Source: Penelope pileata | Taxonomy: Eukaryota > Chordata > Aves > Galliformes > Cracidae | Length of the DNA stretch: 64,000 nt | Direction of reading: 5' to 3' | Assembly: GCA_013396635.1 (NCBI GenBank) | Contig: WBMW01005037.1 | Coordinates: 586,665-650,664 of the forward strand | Shown: in pieces, positions 1 to 9,838 of the stretch | Layout of the letters: each line of letters opens with the position of its first letter | How positions within the stretch are numbered: position 1 is the stretch's first letter | The notes under the pieces: generated by a model | What the model saw: the letters and a program-made list of their open reading frames with translations, nothing else | What the model was told of the DNA's origin: nothing | The model's database searches: none | Position numbers and translations under genes: made by a program

Positions 1-39
1 TTTAATATCAATACTAAATTGTTTATTAAGCATGCTCAC

Positions 40-74
40 CTCCAGCATCCAAAATTCTCCTACCCATGTCACTC
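40..74 (-). CDS. SYCP2: SYCP2 coding exon 8 (last one inside the window)
   Basis: The exon is 35 nt. It completes the Met codon from exon 7 and encodes SDMGRRILDAG plus one base. The acceptor is TTACTTTTGCAG and the donor GTGAGC. The MGxRILDAG string is a strong family match. Later exons lie to the left of base 1. Confidence 0.88.
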
Positions 75-3000
75 CTGCAAAAGTAAGTAATGTTTCATCA
101 AACTATGACAATGAAACAAAGCATAGAATAAAAGTGTACTTAATTATAATCTTTCAACATATGAGATGAAACCCCAATTCAATTGAACTATTGGATTTCA
201 GAGGGGTAGGTCTGTCAGCTGCAAAGAACATACACCTGAAAGCAGAACTGGGGAATCCTATCACTTGATGCTTATGTTTATTTATTTATTTTTACATGCT
301 GTAGACAGTTTTCCAAACACTCAAATAGTCTGTCCTTTCAAGTAAGTGACTCCCTGTGCTTTACACACGGTCTTTTAACAAAGCCTAACTTAGATTGAGA
401 AAGGTAGATGTAGGCTTTTAAGGGAGAATAACCTGGGGAAATACCTGCCCCCTGCCACTATCACATGCGAGATAACAGCAAATGCAAGATGCAAAAACAG
501 TTAAACATGGACTAATTTGCATAAATTACAAAAAATCTAAGTAAAAAATTGTTTTAACAGCTGTGTAAATTATGTAATAATATAAAAAAATCTTGAAGAT
601 TATTTACATGACAAGCAACATTTCCTTTGTAGAAAATATATTTTTCCTGGCGTCTCGAGGCATGCTGTCAAGCATTAAATTAAGTTTTCTTACTACCTGA
701 GTGGAAAAAAATGAGTAGGATTACATATAAAGTAAGTTGCTAAAGTTTAAGTTATTCTCTATTCTACTTAAGTTATTCTGGGCCTATGTAATTTATTTCA
801 TATGACTGAACAAAATAACATGCCTAAGCAATTGCAAAACAAGAAAATAATTCTGTTTGATCTTAAATGGCATCTATCTTAATATTACTATCTCAACTTC
901 AAAACTTACATTAGCTTTAATGTGTGTCAGCTGTTGAAAGGTTATGTTTCTCATTTGCAGGTGTAAATATAGCAACAAACTTTCAGAGCTTGAGTGCTGT
1001 CTAGAGCTGATTGCTAGGCTAAATTATACTTCAAATTTGCATTAAAAAGCCCTTGCTTTGGAGATGCCTTTAAAGAAGACTATTAGACAAAACAAAACCC
1101 TTTACCTTTCTTTAGAGGGGAAGAAAAACCTTGAAAACATCATGTTAGCAAAATAAATAGGAGAAGTTTGAAGTATACTAGAAGGTATACAAGTTTCCTG
1201 CAAGTACCTAAAGGATTTTTAGCAACTGTGATACAGCGTTTTATTTCCTGTGCTCTTATACAGCTTTCTCAACAAAATCCTCCTACCACTGTTTTGCAAT
1301 TTACTGTTGAAAGCAAAAATTAAGGGTTAGTAGCTGAAAGAAGTTAAAAACATAAATGCCAACAAGTATCCCCAGAGAAATATGAAATCATCCTTCCGAT
1401 ATTGCAACACCACAGTATTATTTTTTTTGTAGCATCTCCACAGATAAATTGCAATCTTTGCAAATTCTGTTTAAACACTAACCAGAAAATTGCTGCTTAG
1501 AAAAAAGGGGTGTTTACCTCTTGCTGGACATAAATACTAATTCTTACATCAGTAATAAGGGTACATGTTCTCAGAACAAAATTTTCTAGCATTTCCATTT
1601 TACCTAAAGGGCAGAGAAAAACCAGATTAAAGATTATAAAAAATTTGAGCATTTGGAAAAAGATTCTTATTTGCAGGTGTAAACAAAGCATTAATTAAGA
1701 AATAAAATATAGTTTGCTTTTCTTTCTGTACAGGATTACTGATATTTAAAAACAAGCATCTAAAAATCTCATAGTTAAGATGCAGTACAAAATAATACTT
1801 CAATTTACAGTAAATACCATGAACATCTTTATCATAAACATCCTATGCACCACATACTAATTGCAGAAGTGCCCTGTGCACAGAGATCGTTAATTTTTAA
1901 AATATATTCAGATCAATTCCATAACTAACATCTCTGAGAGATAATTCAGACTCTGGGATTATGTCTTCCCATAAAACAAGGAAAAGAATCTTTTGACAAT
2001 TCGACTGTGACAGCAAAATGTTCTGTAATGGCCTTCTACTACTAGTGCTACCTTAGTGAAAGGTAAGAGTGTGATGTTCACACTCTTCTCTTCTTTGTAT
2101 AAAAATATCCAAAGAGATGGACTGCTGTGCTATGTGGAGCTGTAGCAGTTGTTTGGAAACATTGTCCTCTTTAAGAAAACCTCAGTTCATTTGCTATCAC
2201 CCAGGAGACAAGACTCTTTCCTGCTTTTCTGTAACTTGCTGACATCAGAAACAAAGAAAACCTGTCAGTACTGAAACCTTAAACAATCAAAGTTTACAGC
2301 TGCTATTCAAGCTTTTGTGACATGAAAAAGAAATGTGGTCCTTTGTGAACTGCTGAGGACAAGCCTGTCTCTTAGCTCACTCGCTGCAGCACGTAGCTCT
2401 GCCTGTACATTTACATTAATCACAGAACCTTGCACTCCTCTTATCATTCACGTGCAACTCTTCTCAGAACAACCTTGTGTTTAAATGGCTCCACAAATAG
2501 TTATTTTAACACTGATAATTTCTAAAGTGCTTTGAAAGAGATATTTTAACTACAGTATCTAGAACAGACTTCAAGCTCACCTTCAGGTCTGCTGTCATAC
2601 ACAGCCTACAATAAATAAAGAAAAAAAAGGCACTAAGTATTACAGCATAAAATTCAGGTAACACGTACCTAAAGCAGGCAATCAAAAAGCATTTAAGATT
2701 TTATAGTTACTTCATTATTAATGAGAAAAACAGGAGACATTATCTAATATCAAGTCTAGTTTTCCCAAATGATATTTTAGTTAAATTTGTGGGAATTACT
2801 TCCCCAAACACAATTTTTTTTATGTGGACATCTTCATGAGGAACTCCCAGATCTGATAAACTGGAGGTCCCTGGATTAGGGATATACCACTAATTTAGGT
2901 AATCAAAATTAAACCCAGATGTATTTTTTGTTCACTGAAAATTTTTTATGATGCTAGTAAGTATGAATATAGGCAAAGTATTTATCCAAAAAGACTTGTA

Positions 3001-5433
3001 ATCTGTTTCAGAAACCACTGTAACATTAGCATTAGAAGGACATTAAATAGAAAAATGCTTGAAAGCCTTTTCATTGTCAAACTACTAGTAATTATTTTCA
3101 AAGATGCAAACAATACATTTTATTATCAACATATTTTTACCAGCAATATGTTGAAAAAATCTTCAGCCAGACTTGTAAGGTTTTTATTCTTTTCATTTCC
3201 TCTAAGAATCAAAATGCCTTTTACCTTTTCAAACCAATTAACCATGTAAAGGAAAAACAAAAGCAAATCTACGTTAAAAGCATGAAGAAGAACAAGTTTG
3301 TATTATACTTAAGTAAACATATACAAACTATACAATGATTAAAATAACAGCAATAATGTCACCAGCCTCCTGAGCTGCACTTTAGCATCAACGAACTCAC
3401 ACTGCACAATGAAGACAATGACACAAGCCATTTCTGCAGCTAACACAGAAATTGGAGATCTACCTTTGCAACTGCTGCTACAGACAAAAGAGCCAAAAAT
3501 TGATGATGGCTGAATGAAAAGATGTCTGTAGGTGTGAGTATAAGTGTGAATTTATTGCCTTTATTTTATTTTTTTATTATTTTTTAAGTGGCTGAGAAGG
3601 CAATTGGTTAACGGTCATCTCCTGACATTGGCATTAGGGCTAATTCATCAAGCCATTGGCATTTTCTTCAGTGAAATCTCCACTGAAAGCCACAAGGAAA
3701 CAGCATCTATTTTTCAGTATATTTATTATACCAAGTTACAAATGCTTAACACAGTTAACATACAAGTTGAAATAACAGAAAATAATCAGCACAGGACTAT
3801 AATCTGTTGAAAGAACAAGTACAAAATTGCTGCTATTAACAAACATTTTATTAAATTGCATGAAAAATTACAATTCCTGATGCAAAAACAGTAGCTCATA
3901 TAAAGAAGCTCATATAAAAAGATACCATCTCTTGCTGAAATTGCTATCAGCGTATCTAAATTAATTAGATATTGCATAATTTTCCAAACCTCCACTTTGC
4001 TAGAGCAGCGTCACTTTATAAGGGCCTGGTTGTCTATGAACACTTAATCTGAGTAATGCTTGTTGTGAAATTGTAAGAAATTCTTAATTGAGAAGGCAGT
4101 CAAAGATCAAATTGAATAGTAAGTTGTTCAGTGCTGAAGCATTACTTACATACGCTTCATTAACTTTTTTCCCGTGCACTTTATGGTTATACTTATCTTT
4201 CCAATAAGATCATATTTTGCCATTGCTGGGAGCCCATCTTCGCCTGCTATGCTGATTTTTTCCCCACATTTCAAAACAGAATTTAGTAAAGTTGAAATGC
4301 TTTTGATTTCTTGTTTGTCAAGTTCCTGAAATAGAAATTATAACATATGCTTTAGTGTATAGTTCTAGAAGATCTTGCATTTAATTAATCACGTATTTGT
4401 GTTCTCAAAAGCCATCAGAATTACAGAGATTTCATTCTAAAATTTTATCTCAGTTTTTCAAATCAACTGCTGGTATAAACCAAGCCAAATGAAAAAAAAA
4501 AAAAAAAAAAAAAACATTTTCCAGACTATTACAATGAGAGCACAGGTTATTCTGATGTAACAACGATACTACCCGACACAGAAGCTTGTCTAATTTGTTG
4601 ACAAACTGTTTGCTGCATTTGTAAGAGATATTTTCACAGTCTTCTGTTTCCAGATATTGTTCTAACAATTCAAAATTCTTTTTCCTTGTAGCTTCATCAA
4701 TTAACTTTTCGAACTGCCAGAGTAAAAGAAAACAGAACCATATCACTGTATGCCTAAGGCTGACACTGATTTAATAAGTTTTTATATTTTTTTGTTGTCA
4801 TCTGTTGGATACTCAGCAAACAGTCACAAAATCATTAAGCGTAAAAACTGAAGTACTGAACACCATATCTAACACATTAATCACACAAATACTTATTCAC
4901 TTTTTAATGATTTGCCAGCTCTGAATGTTTTTTTCTTTCCCCACATTACAAATAAGTGCATACATTATGCAAATAAGTTCTTATTGCATTATTGCCCTCT
5001 CCTTAGTACATTTAATGTCTTTATACATCTAATGTGCTGCATTTCTCAGTTATCTATTAGTGACTTTAAAAGCCATTAGTATATTTCAGGAGTTCTTGCT
5101 TCCTCTACTATTTTCCCTCTATTCTTTCTAAAGCTGTTACAGGTAGATTTCAACATTTCAATCTTCAGTATCATCCCAACTGTTCTAACTACCTCATATG
5201 CATATGAATTCTTTGTTACTTACGAAGTAACAACTTCCAGTTTCTCCTGCTTTCTAACCAGCTACTTAGCACTAACACATGTCAATGGAAGATATATTCC
5301 TAGTATATTCGTCACCATACTACAAATTCTACTTCTGGTTAAACACCAGAAGAGGTGCTTAAAGTAATTAAACCAACCAATACCCATATGCTGCTCTACA
5401 AGCACATACCTGCATCTCTCTCCTGGCTGCCAT
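40..5433 (-). CDS. SYCP2: Synaptonemal complex protein 2, 5' part of the gene (eight coding exons, continues beyond base 1)
   Basis: SYCP2 is a lateral/axial-element protein of the synaptonemal complex, needed for meiotic chromosome pairing. Coding exons in transcript order are 5433-5410, 4713-4573, 4325-4150, 3201-3141, 2605-2581, 1603-1518, 696-608 and 74-40. All have AG acceptors and GT donors, and the phases fit at every junction (0, 0, 2, 0, 1, 0, 2, 1), giving about 212 residues. Diagnostic matches to the vertebrate family are KCSKQF (exon 2), LAEDFF (exon 4), VQQE (exon 6), MPRDARK (exon 7) and MGRRILDAG (exon 8). These lie in the N-terminal armadillo-like domain. The start ATG follows an acceptor and 19 nt of leader, and MAARREMQ occupies the place of the mammalian N-terminal octapeptide. 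The long C-terminal part lies outside the window. Introns (about 0.25-1 kb) are AT-rich and show nothing else firm. Identity is from remembered family sequence plus phase consistency. Confidence 0.93.
608..696 (-). CDS. SYCP2: SYCP2 coding exon 7
   Basis: The exon is 89 nt: 29 codons plus two bases of a Met codon. It reads VVRKLNLMLDSMPRDARK, then NIFSTKEMLLV. The acceptor is TTTTTTTCCACTCAG and the donor GTAAAT. The MLDxMPxDARK core is clearly SYCP2. Confidence 0.92.
1518..1603 (-). CDS. SYCP2: SYCP2 coding exon 6
   Basis: The exon is 86 nt: two bases completing a glycine codon, then 28 codons (KMEMLENFVLRTCTLITD...YVQQE). The acceptor is TCTCTGCCCTTTAG and the donor GTAAAC. It resembles the mammalian ESFVPRICSLVIDSR...QQE segment strongly. 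Confidence 0.92.
2581..2605 (-). CDS. SYCP2: SYCP2 25-nt microexon
   Basis: A long pyrimidine tract (CTTTATTTATTGTAG) is followed by 25 nt and a GTGAGC donor. In the required phase it encodes AVYDSRPE plus the first base of a glycine codon that the next exon completes. The mammalian protein has a similar acidic V-x-x-D-x-x-x-E-G segment here. Without this exon the phases of exons 4 and 6 do not match, which is the main support. Confidence 0.75.
3141..3201 (-). CDS. SYCP2: SYCP2 coding exon 4
   Basis: The exon is 61 nt: one base that completes the codon from exon 3, then 20 codons (GNEKNKNLTSLAEDFFNILL). The acceptor is TTGATTCTTAG and the donor GTAAAA. The GNxK and EDxxxxLL pattern matches the mammalian protein at this position. 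Confidence 0.85.
4150..4325 (-). CDS. SYCP2: SYCP2 coding exon 3
   Basis: The exon is 176 nt and begins after a TTTCTATTTCAG acceptor with ELDKQEIKSISTLL. It ends after two bases of a codon at a GTAAGT donor (4149-4144). The peptide keeps the family pattern LNSVLKCGEKIS...GLPAM..YDLIGK. The split codon is completed by the first base of the exon at 3201. Confidence 0.92.
4492..4514. repeat. Poly(A) tract, 23 bases
   Basis: An uninterrupted run of 23 A on the plus strand, in the SYCP2 intron between the exons at 4573 and 4325. It may be a simple mononucleotide repeat or the tail of an eroded retroelement. No retroelement body was recognised beside it. Confidence 0.9.
4573..4713 (-). CDS. SYCP2: SYCP2 coding exon 2
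   Basis: The exon is 141 nt, exactly 47 codons, phase 0 at both ends. The acceptor is TTTTACTCTGGCAG and the donor GTAGTA. The peptide runs from FEKLIDEATRKKNF through KCSKQFVNKLDKLLCR and resembles the mammalian SYCP2 N-terminus closely, including the conserved KCSKQF. A run of 23 A (T in the transcript) sits in the downstream intron at 4492-4514. Confidence 0.93.
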
Positions 5434-5452
5434 TTTGGCAGTTCCTCAGCTG
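5410..5452 (-). CDS. SYCP2: SYCP2 exon with start codon (ATG at 5433; 5433-5410 coding)
   Basis: On the minus strand a pyrimidine-rich tract and CAG acceptor (5453-5455) precede 19 nt of leader, then ATG and eight codons (MAARREMQ), then a GTATGT donor at 5409-5404. Phase 0 joins exactly to the next exon (FEKLIDE). An untranslated first exon is expected in the CpG island near 6.2-6.4 kb, but its donor was not fixed. Confidence 0.8.
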
Positions 5453-6119
5453 CTGAGAAGGGAACAATCAGCACGTGACCAAAACACCATTCACTGACAC
5501 AGACTTGCAACAGGTTTTGCAAACACGGTGTAATTAATTAGTCAAGAGATATTACAAGTTCCAAAATGCCACAAATTATAAGAAAACTGTGGTAATGGAC
5601 ATGGAGAAGAAATCCTAATTATCTGTACATAAGATGTGAGCTGTGAGATGCCTATTAGCACCAAGTCACAGCATCTTGAAATTAAGAGTTTTCTGAAAAC
5701 ATGAGCTTAAAACTCAAGAGCAGACAAAATTATTTTTGTTAAAGGTAGTTAATGTGTAACAAAACAACATTTTCTTGCTTTGTATGTTAACATATAGCTA
5801 CTGATGTACCACACACTGTTTGGGTCTCCTCACTCCAGAAATCATACAGAACTGAAGGGAAACAACAGCTAGAAACGGGGAGTGACTTCTGCATAAGAAG
5901 CAACTGGGAGCATGCAGCAGTCATTTTTGTACTCCTAAGCAACACAGAAACAACAAATACCAAGTGATATTTTTCCACTTTCTCCAACACAAGAATGCAA
6001 CTGCCAACACTGCAGCCTTTGTTATCACCTCACAATTCTCTCGTCTCCTGCCTAGTCAGAGAAGCCAGAGAACAAAATATAACCCCCCCCCACTTCCAGA
6101 TGCCTCTTTCTCGATGAGG
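5453..6119. other. SYCP2 first intron (no further feature seen)
   Basis: AT-rich sequence between the start-codon exon and the CpG island. It contains an E-box (CACGTG) near 5473 and a short poly(C) run near 6083. No coding exon was recognised, and open frames here look like chance. Confidence 0.5.
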
Positions 6120-6202
6120 GAGTGACGACCCCGCCACCTCAACGCCCCCAGTTACGGGCGCATCCCGGGGCCTCGTTATTGAGGAGAAACCGCCCCGCAG
6201 CG

Positions 6203-6216
6203 CCGCTGGGGGGCAG
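6203..6216 (+). promoter_or_regulatory. CTCF-like word in the SYCP2 CpG island
   Basis: CCGCTGGGGGGCAG matches the classical CTCF consensus CCGCGNGGNGGCAG at all but one fixed position. This is a sequence match only. CTCF or its germline paralogue could bind, but occupancy is inference. Confidence 0.4.
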
Positions 6217-6272
6217 CACGCCCTCCAGCATGGCGGCCCTCACCTCACGGCCGGAGAGAAAAAAAGCTCCAC

Positions 6273-6350
6273 TTCCCGCCGGCCAATCACATCCAGGCCC
6301 AGCCGCTTTGAGCCAATCACCGGCCGCGAGGGCGGCCCCATGCAGCCAAT
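6273..6350 (+). promoter_or_regulatory. E2F-type word followed by three CCAAT boxes
   Basis: TTCCCGCC lies at 6273-6280. CCAAT boxes start at 6283, 6313 and 6346, all in the same orientation, so their spacings are 30 and 33 bp, about three helical turns each. Such evenly spaced CCAAT arrays are typical NF-Y-bound promoters of cell-cycle genes. E2F6-type sites of this kind are known to silence meiotic genes in somatic cells; applying that to this promoter is inference. Confidence 0.6.
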
Positions 6351-6799
6351 CGTCGCCGGAGATGTAAGTGAGAGGCGGGTTCCTCTCGCTGTGAAGGACT
6401 CCGCCTGGCTCAGCCCCGCCCCGCGGCGCGGACGGGGTCGGGAGCGGCGCGTGGTGGCGGAGCGTACGCGGTTCGCGCCGAGCGGGGCTCGTTGGCTGGT
6501 GCGGCCGGGGCGTGCTGGAGCGCAGGCGCGGTCTGGGCAGGGCTGTGAGAGGAACCGCGGCCAGGCGACGTGACTGAGAGCAGGGCAGCCCCCTCGGGGA
6601 AGGCGCGGCTGCGGCACTCGGAAGCAGTGCGCGGTCACGTCCCCTGGCAGCGTGGGCTCTGCCAGCGCCTCTAACGTTCTGCTGGTTTCGTAGGGCAAAG
6701 CGTATCGCTGTCCGGCCTCCAGCTCCACGCAGGACCACCCAAAATCCAAACCCTATGGCTGAGAGCGGTGTTCCAACAGCCCATGGAAGGAGCAGCAAT

Positions 6800-9700
6800 A
6801 CCGGAGCTCACCTAGAAGAAAGATCGCATTTCACAGCAGACAAACGTGCAGCATGTGTAAATAAAGTACTAATGCCCCTGGTTTTCTGAAACAGGAAAGA
6901 AAGCAAATCAATATTATAAACAGGAAAACAGCTGTACAGAAAGTGCTTAAAATACAGCCAGATGTCACTGTAATTCAAGAAAATGCCAAATGGTAAAGGA
7001 ATTGGAGTCTGTCCACTACAGAGCTGATCTCATCGGAGCGCCTGGTGCTGCGCATTAACCGTGGCATTAACTGCTATCACGTTCTCTCTTGGGATACTTA
7101 ACAGTTTTGTTTGGCTTAGAAAGGTCAGCAGTGGAATTTTCGTGAAGCTTTCCATTAAACAGACTGGGGCAAGCCATGAAAGCCATTGATTCCCCTACTG
7201 CACCAACAGCTGCAAGGACTTACACCAAATTTTGGGGAATGTTTTTCAACTCCTATATCCCAACAGTCTTTCTGAAGATATTGTTTCCTTGCTGAAGCCA
7301 CAAAGTAACTTGTAAACAATAAAAAAGTTAAAGTATCACTTCACTGAGTTCGCTGACCCTCCTACAGATAATTCCTTCCTAAGGGATTATATGGGCCACA
7401 GATATGGCACCAACAGTTGAAAAAAAATCAGAGAAAATGGGAACAAAACTGTCTTCAGAATAGGGTCTTGGGAAATTAGAGGTCTTGCAAAACATTGTAC
7501 TACTCGATAAAATCAACATTTGGCACAGCTGGTGTTGTGTGTAGAACTGAGAGGGGTCAGAGCATTTATGTCAAACAGTTTTAATATCAAGTGTCAGCTG
7601 AAATAGTTACAGATCTGAGATCATAAGGAGAGGGCCAAATCAGGAAAGAAGTCAGTACTAACATTAGACTCATGTTGGCAAGTGACTAAACATTTAGACT
7701 TGCCATTCTGTATCTTTAACAAACAGTGCTGGAAAGTACACACAACTGATTGCATTGAGCACTGACAACTAAATTAAGTACTGTACTTACAACTGATTAC
7801 TAGTGACATTGGAATTCTGTAACAACTTAGCACGGTACAGACATTTCCATGTATTTAATGTGATTTGCAAGAACCATATTTTCCCCCCAAGCAACTTTGG
7901 CACCACAATGTTAAAGGTATTAGTCCTAATTAAAAAGTAACTAGTAATAAATGTCTTTATTAATTATGTCTTCTAATTGAATCTCTCCATTTTGCTTTGG
8001 AAGAAACCTGGCAACAGGTTAATTCACATCTTCAGCTGTATCAAGTAAATGCCTGAGGGAGATACTTTCATATAGAGAATGTTACTACATCAGTTACTGT
8101 AGAGATGGACACTTCTGCCCTATGCATGTGTATTTTCAAGAAACTTTGAGTGAAAAGAACATGGTCTGAGAACAGAAAATGTGTAGCAATGAAAAAGGTA
8201 AGAAAAAATGGAGGAAAGAATAACACAGCTGTAAGGCTTAGGATCAGTTAAGAGCAGTCCAGCCCAATTTTGGGAAGGGGTTAGAGGAGAACCACGCCCT
8301 CTTCTTTTCCTTTAAACCATATTAGAACCATAGCAGAATACTGACAACATGCCTTTTTCAACGTTTGTTCTTAATCCTGCAGGCACTGTATGCACAGAAC
8401 TGAGGTGAAGCGGCAGCAAATCCCACGTAAGAAGTAGCAGCACAGTCATTTTTGAAGTGATGTAGACTCATCACTGTAATCTCTTCAAGTGCTGTTCGGT
8501 CATTTTTAGCAATTCTTGAACCCACCTTATTTTCTTAAATTGAGTATGTTGCTCTGTAAGTGACAACTCAGTACTAAGTTGTCTAAAGAGTGTTCTTAAC
8601 TGTTGAAATGAGCACCATTGACAAAGAACATACAGCTGGGAAAAGCTTTTATTACGCTCTCTTGTATTAAAATAGCCATAGTTTTCTTACTGTTCTAAAT
8701 GAATTATACACTTTACAATTTTACAACTCTGCACTAAAACAAAATGACCTTTTGTCTAGCACATGTACTTTATTGACATACTGTGTAATATACTTTTTTC
8801 TGGACAAGACATTTAATCAACCTTTTCATTTACATGGATTCCGTATGTTTGTTTAAAAACACATGCTTCAGAGAACCTTGAAACCGTGAATCACCAGACA
8901 TTAATTTACTGCATGACTATAATAAATACAGGCTTTTGAAAGTGCATTACATGGCAATAACTCTTGTGAAGAATTCACTTTTACGAAATCCTTCTTATAA
9001 GGGAAGTGCTCAGTTTGAACACAGTGCAGGCAGTCAGCTTGTCCTGAGAACTTACTGAAGTGGCCATAAGTTTGCCTTCATGATAGGTGAATGCTACCAC
9101 TATTTAATGGCTTAATCCTGGTTTTTGTTCACTGCTGAATATGACAGGAAAAAATGAGTGCAGATTTCATCTGTCATGTGACAGGACTCAGTGCTCATGT
9201 GTGACTATTTAACAGCTTAGGAGCACTCTAAAGAAAAATGTTTTTCATATACTGAATGAATGCAGAGATCCCTCTCGGTTCCATCATGAGTTAGGCCTGC
9301 TCACCTCAGTCAGCATCGCCAGGCAACTGGTTCAGTAACAGCTGCTGTCCCTTCTCCTACAGCAGTGCGACACATGCACAGAGATAAAAGGCAAACTTGG
9401 AATAACACTTGAATGCTAAAGATTTTGCACATGCAAATACCCTGAGAGGTTAGAGAAGGAAGACAATACAAGCCAAACTCGCTTTGCTGAGGCGTTCAGT
9501 TCTCACCTCTCTGATGCTTTGACGTACATGACTTGATCTTTACACTGACAGCCTCACATCATCTCTCGCTCCTTGCAGTAACATGGAAATGTTGACATTT
9601 CCTAGCACAAATGATTCTCTCCCCAAAAATGGCAATGGCATATTGATACCAGTAAGCCAAGTATTGCATTGGGTTCCACCAACATCTGTTGTGAAACAGT

Positions 9701-9832
9701 ATTAAATATCAGTCTCAGGAGAGAAGGAATTTAACAGCGTGCTGCAGACAATGCAGTGTTTTTGTTGATGAAATTAATACAGTAATTGGGGGAGAGGAGT
9801 GGGGAGGGGAGTAATACTTCGAAATAGTGCCT
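6800..9832. other. Intergenic, AT-rich, no gene recognised
   Basis: Lies between the SYCP2 promoter and the likely 3' end of PPP1R3D. No exon, repeat family or RNA gene was recognised. Minus-strand AATAAA words at 8774-8769 and 8653-8648 could serve as distal polyadenylation signals for PPP1R3D. Confidence 0.5.
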
Positions 9833-9838
9833 TTTATT
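9833..9838 (-). terminator. Candidate polyadenylation signal for PPP1R3D
   Basis: AATAAA on the minus strand, followed downstream by a C/U-rich tract. Use of it would give a 3' UTR of about 3.3 kb, in line with the long 3' UTR of mammalian PPP1R3D as I recall it. Other AATAAA words lie further on, so the choice is uncertain. Confidence 0.25.

Larger units (their letters stand above)
6120..6720. promoter_or_regulatory. CpG island, promoter of SYCP2 (possibly divergent)
   Basis: GC and CpG content rise sharply here within otherwise AT-rich DNA, and SYCP2 reads away from it on the minus strand. The island carries an E2F-type word TTCCCGCC (6273-6280), three CCAAT boxes, GGCGGG boxes and a CTCF-like word. 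Long open frames on both strands reflect GC richness and resemble no known protein. The transcription start is inferred, not seen. Confidence 0.75.

Noticed and set aside
1497..1691. Whole 64-codon minus-strand frame taken as one coding unit
   Set aside because: Only 1518-1603 is exon. The upstream residues are intron read-through before the TTTAG acceptor.
3598..3690. Possible SYCP2 exon after a TTTCAG acceptor (minus strand)
   Set aside because: Reads GDFTEENANGLMN and then hits a stop without a donor. The exon at 3141-3201 fits the family and the phase far better.
3786..3995. 69-codon minus-strand frame in a SYCP2 intron
   Set aside because: It shows no similarity to SYCP2 and has no splice arrangement in phase with the flanking exons.
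6139..6798. 219- and 169-codon minus-strand frames and plus-strand frames in the 6.1-6.8 kb CpG island
   Set aside because: Open frames on both strands in GC-rich DNA with no family similarity. The Met within GGCCGCCATGCTGG leads only to about 30 codons and does not splice in frame to the SYCP2 start exon.
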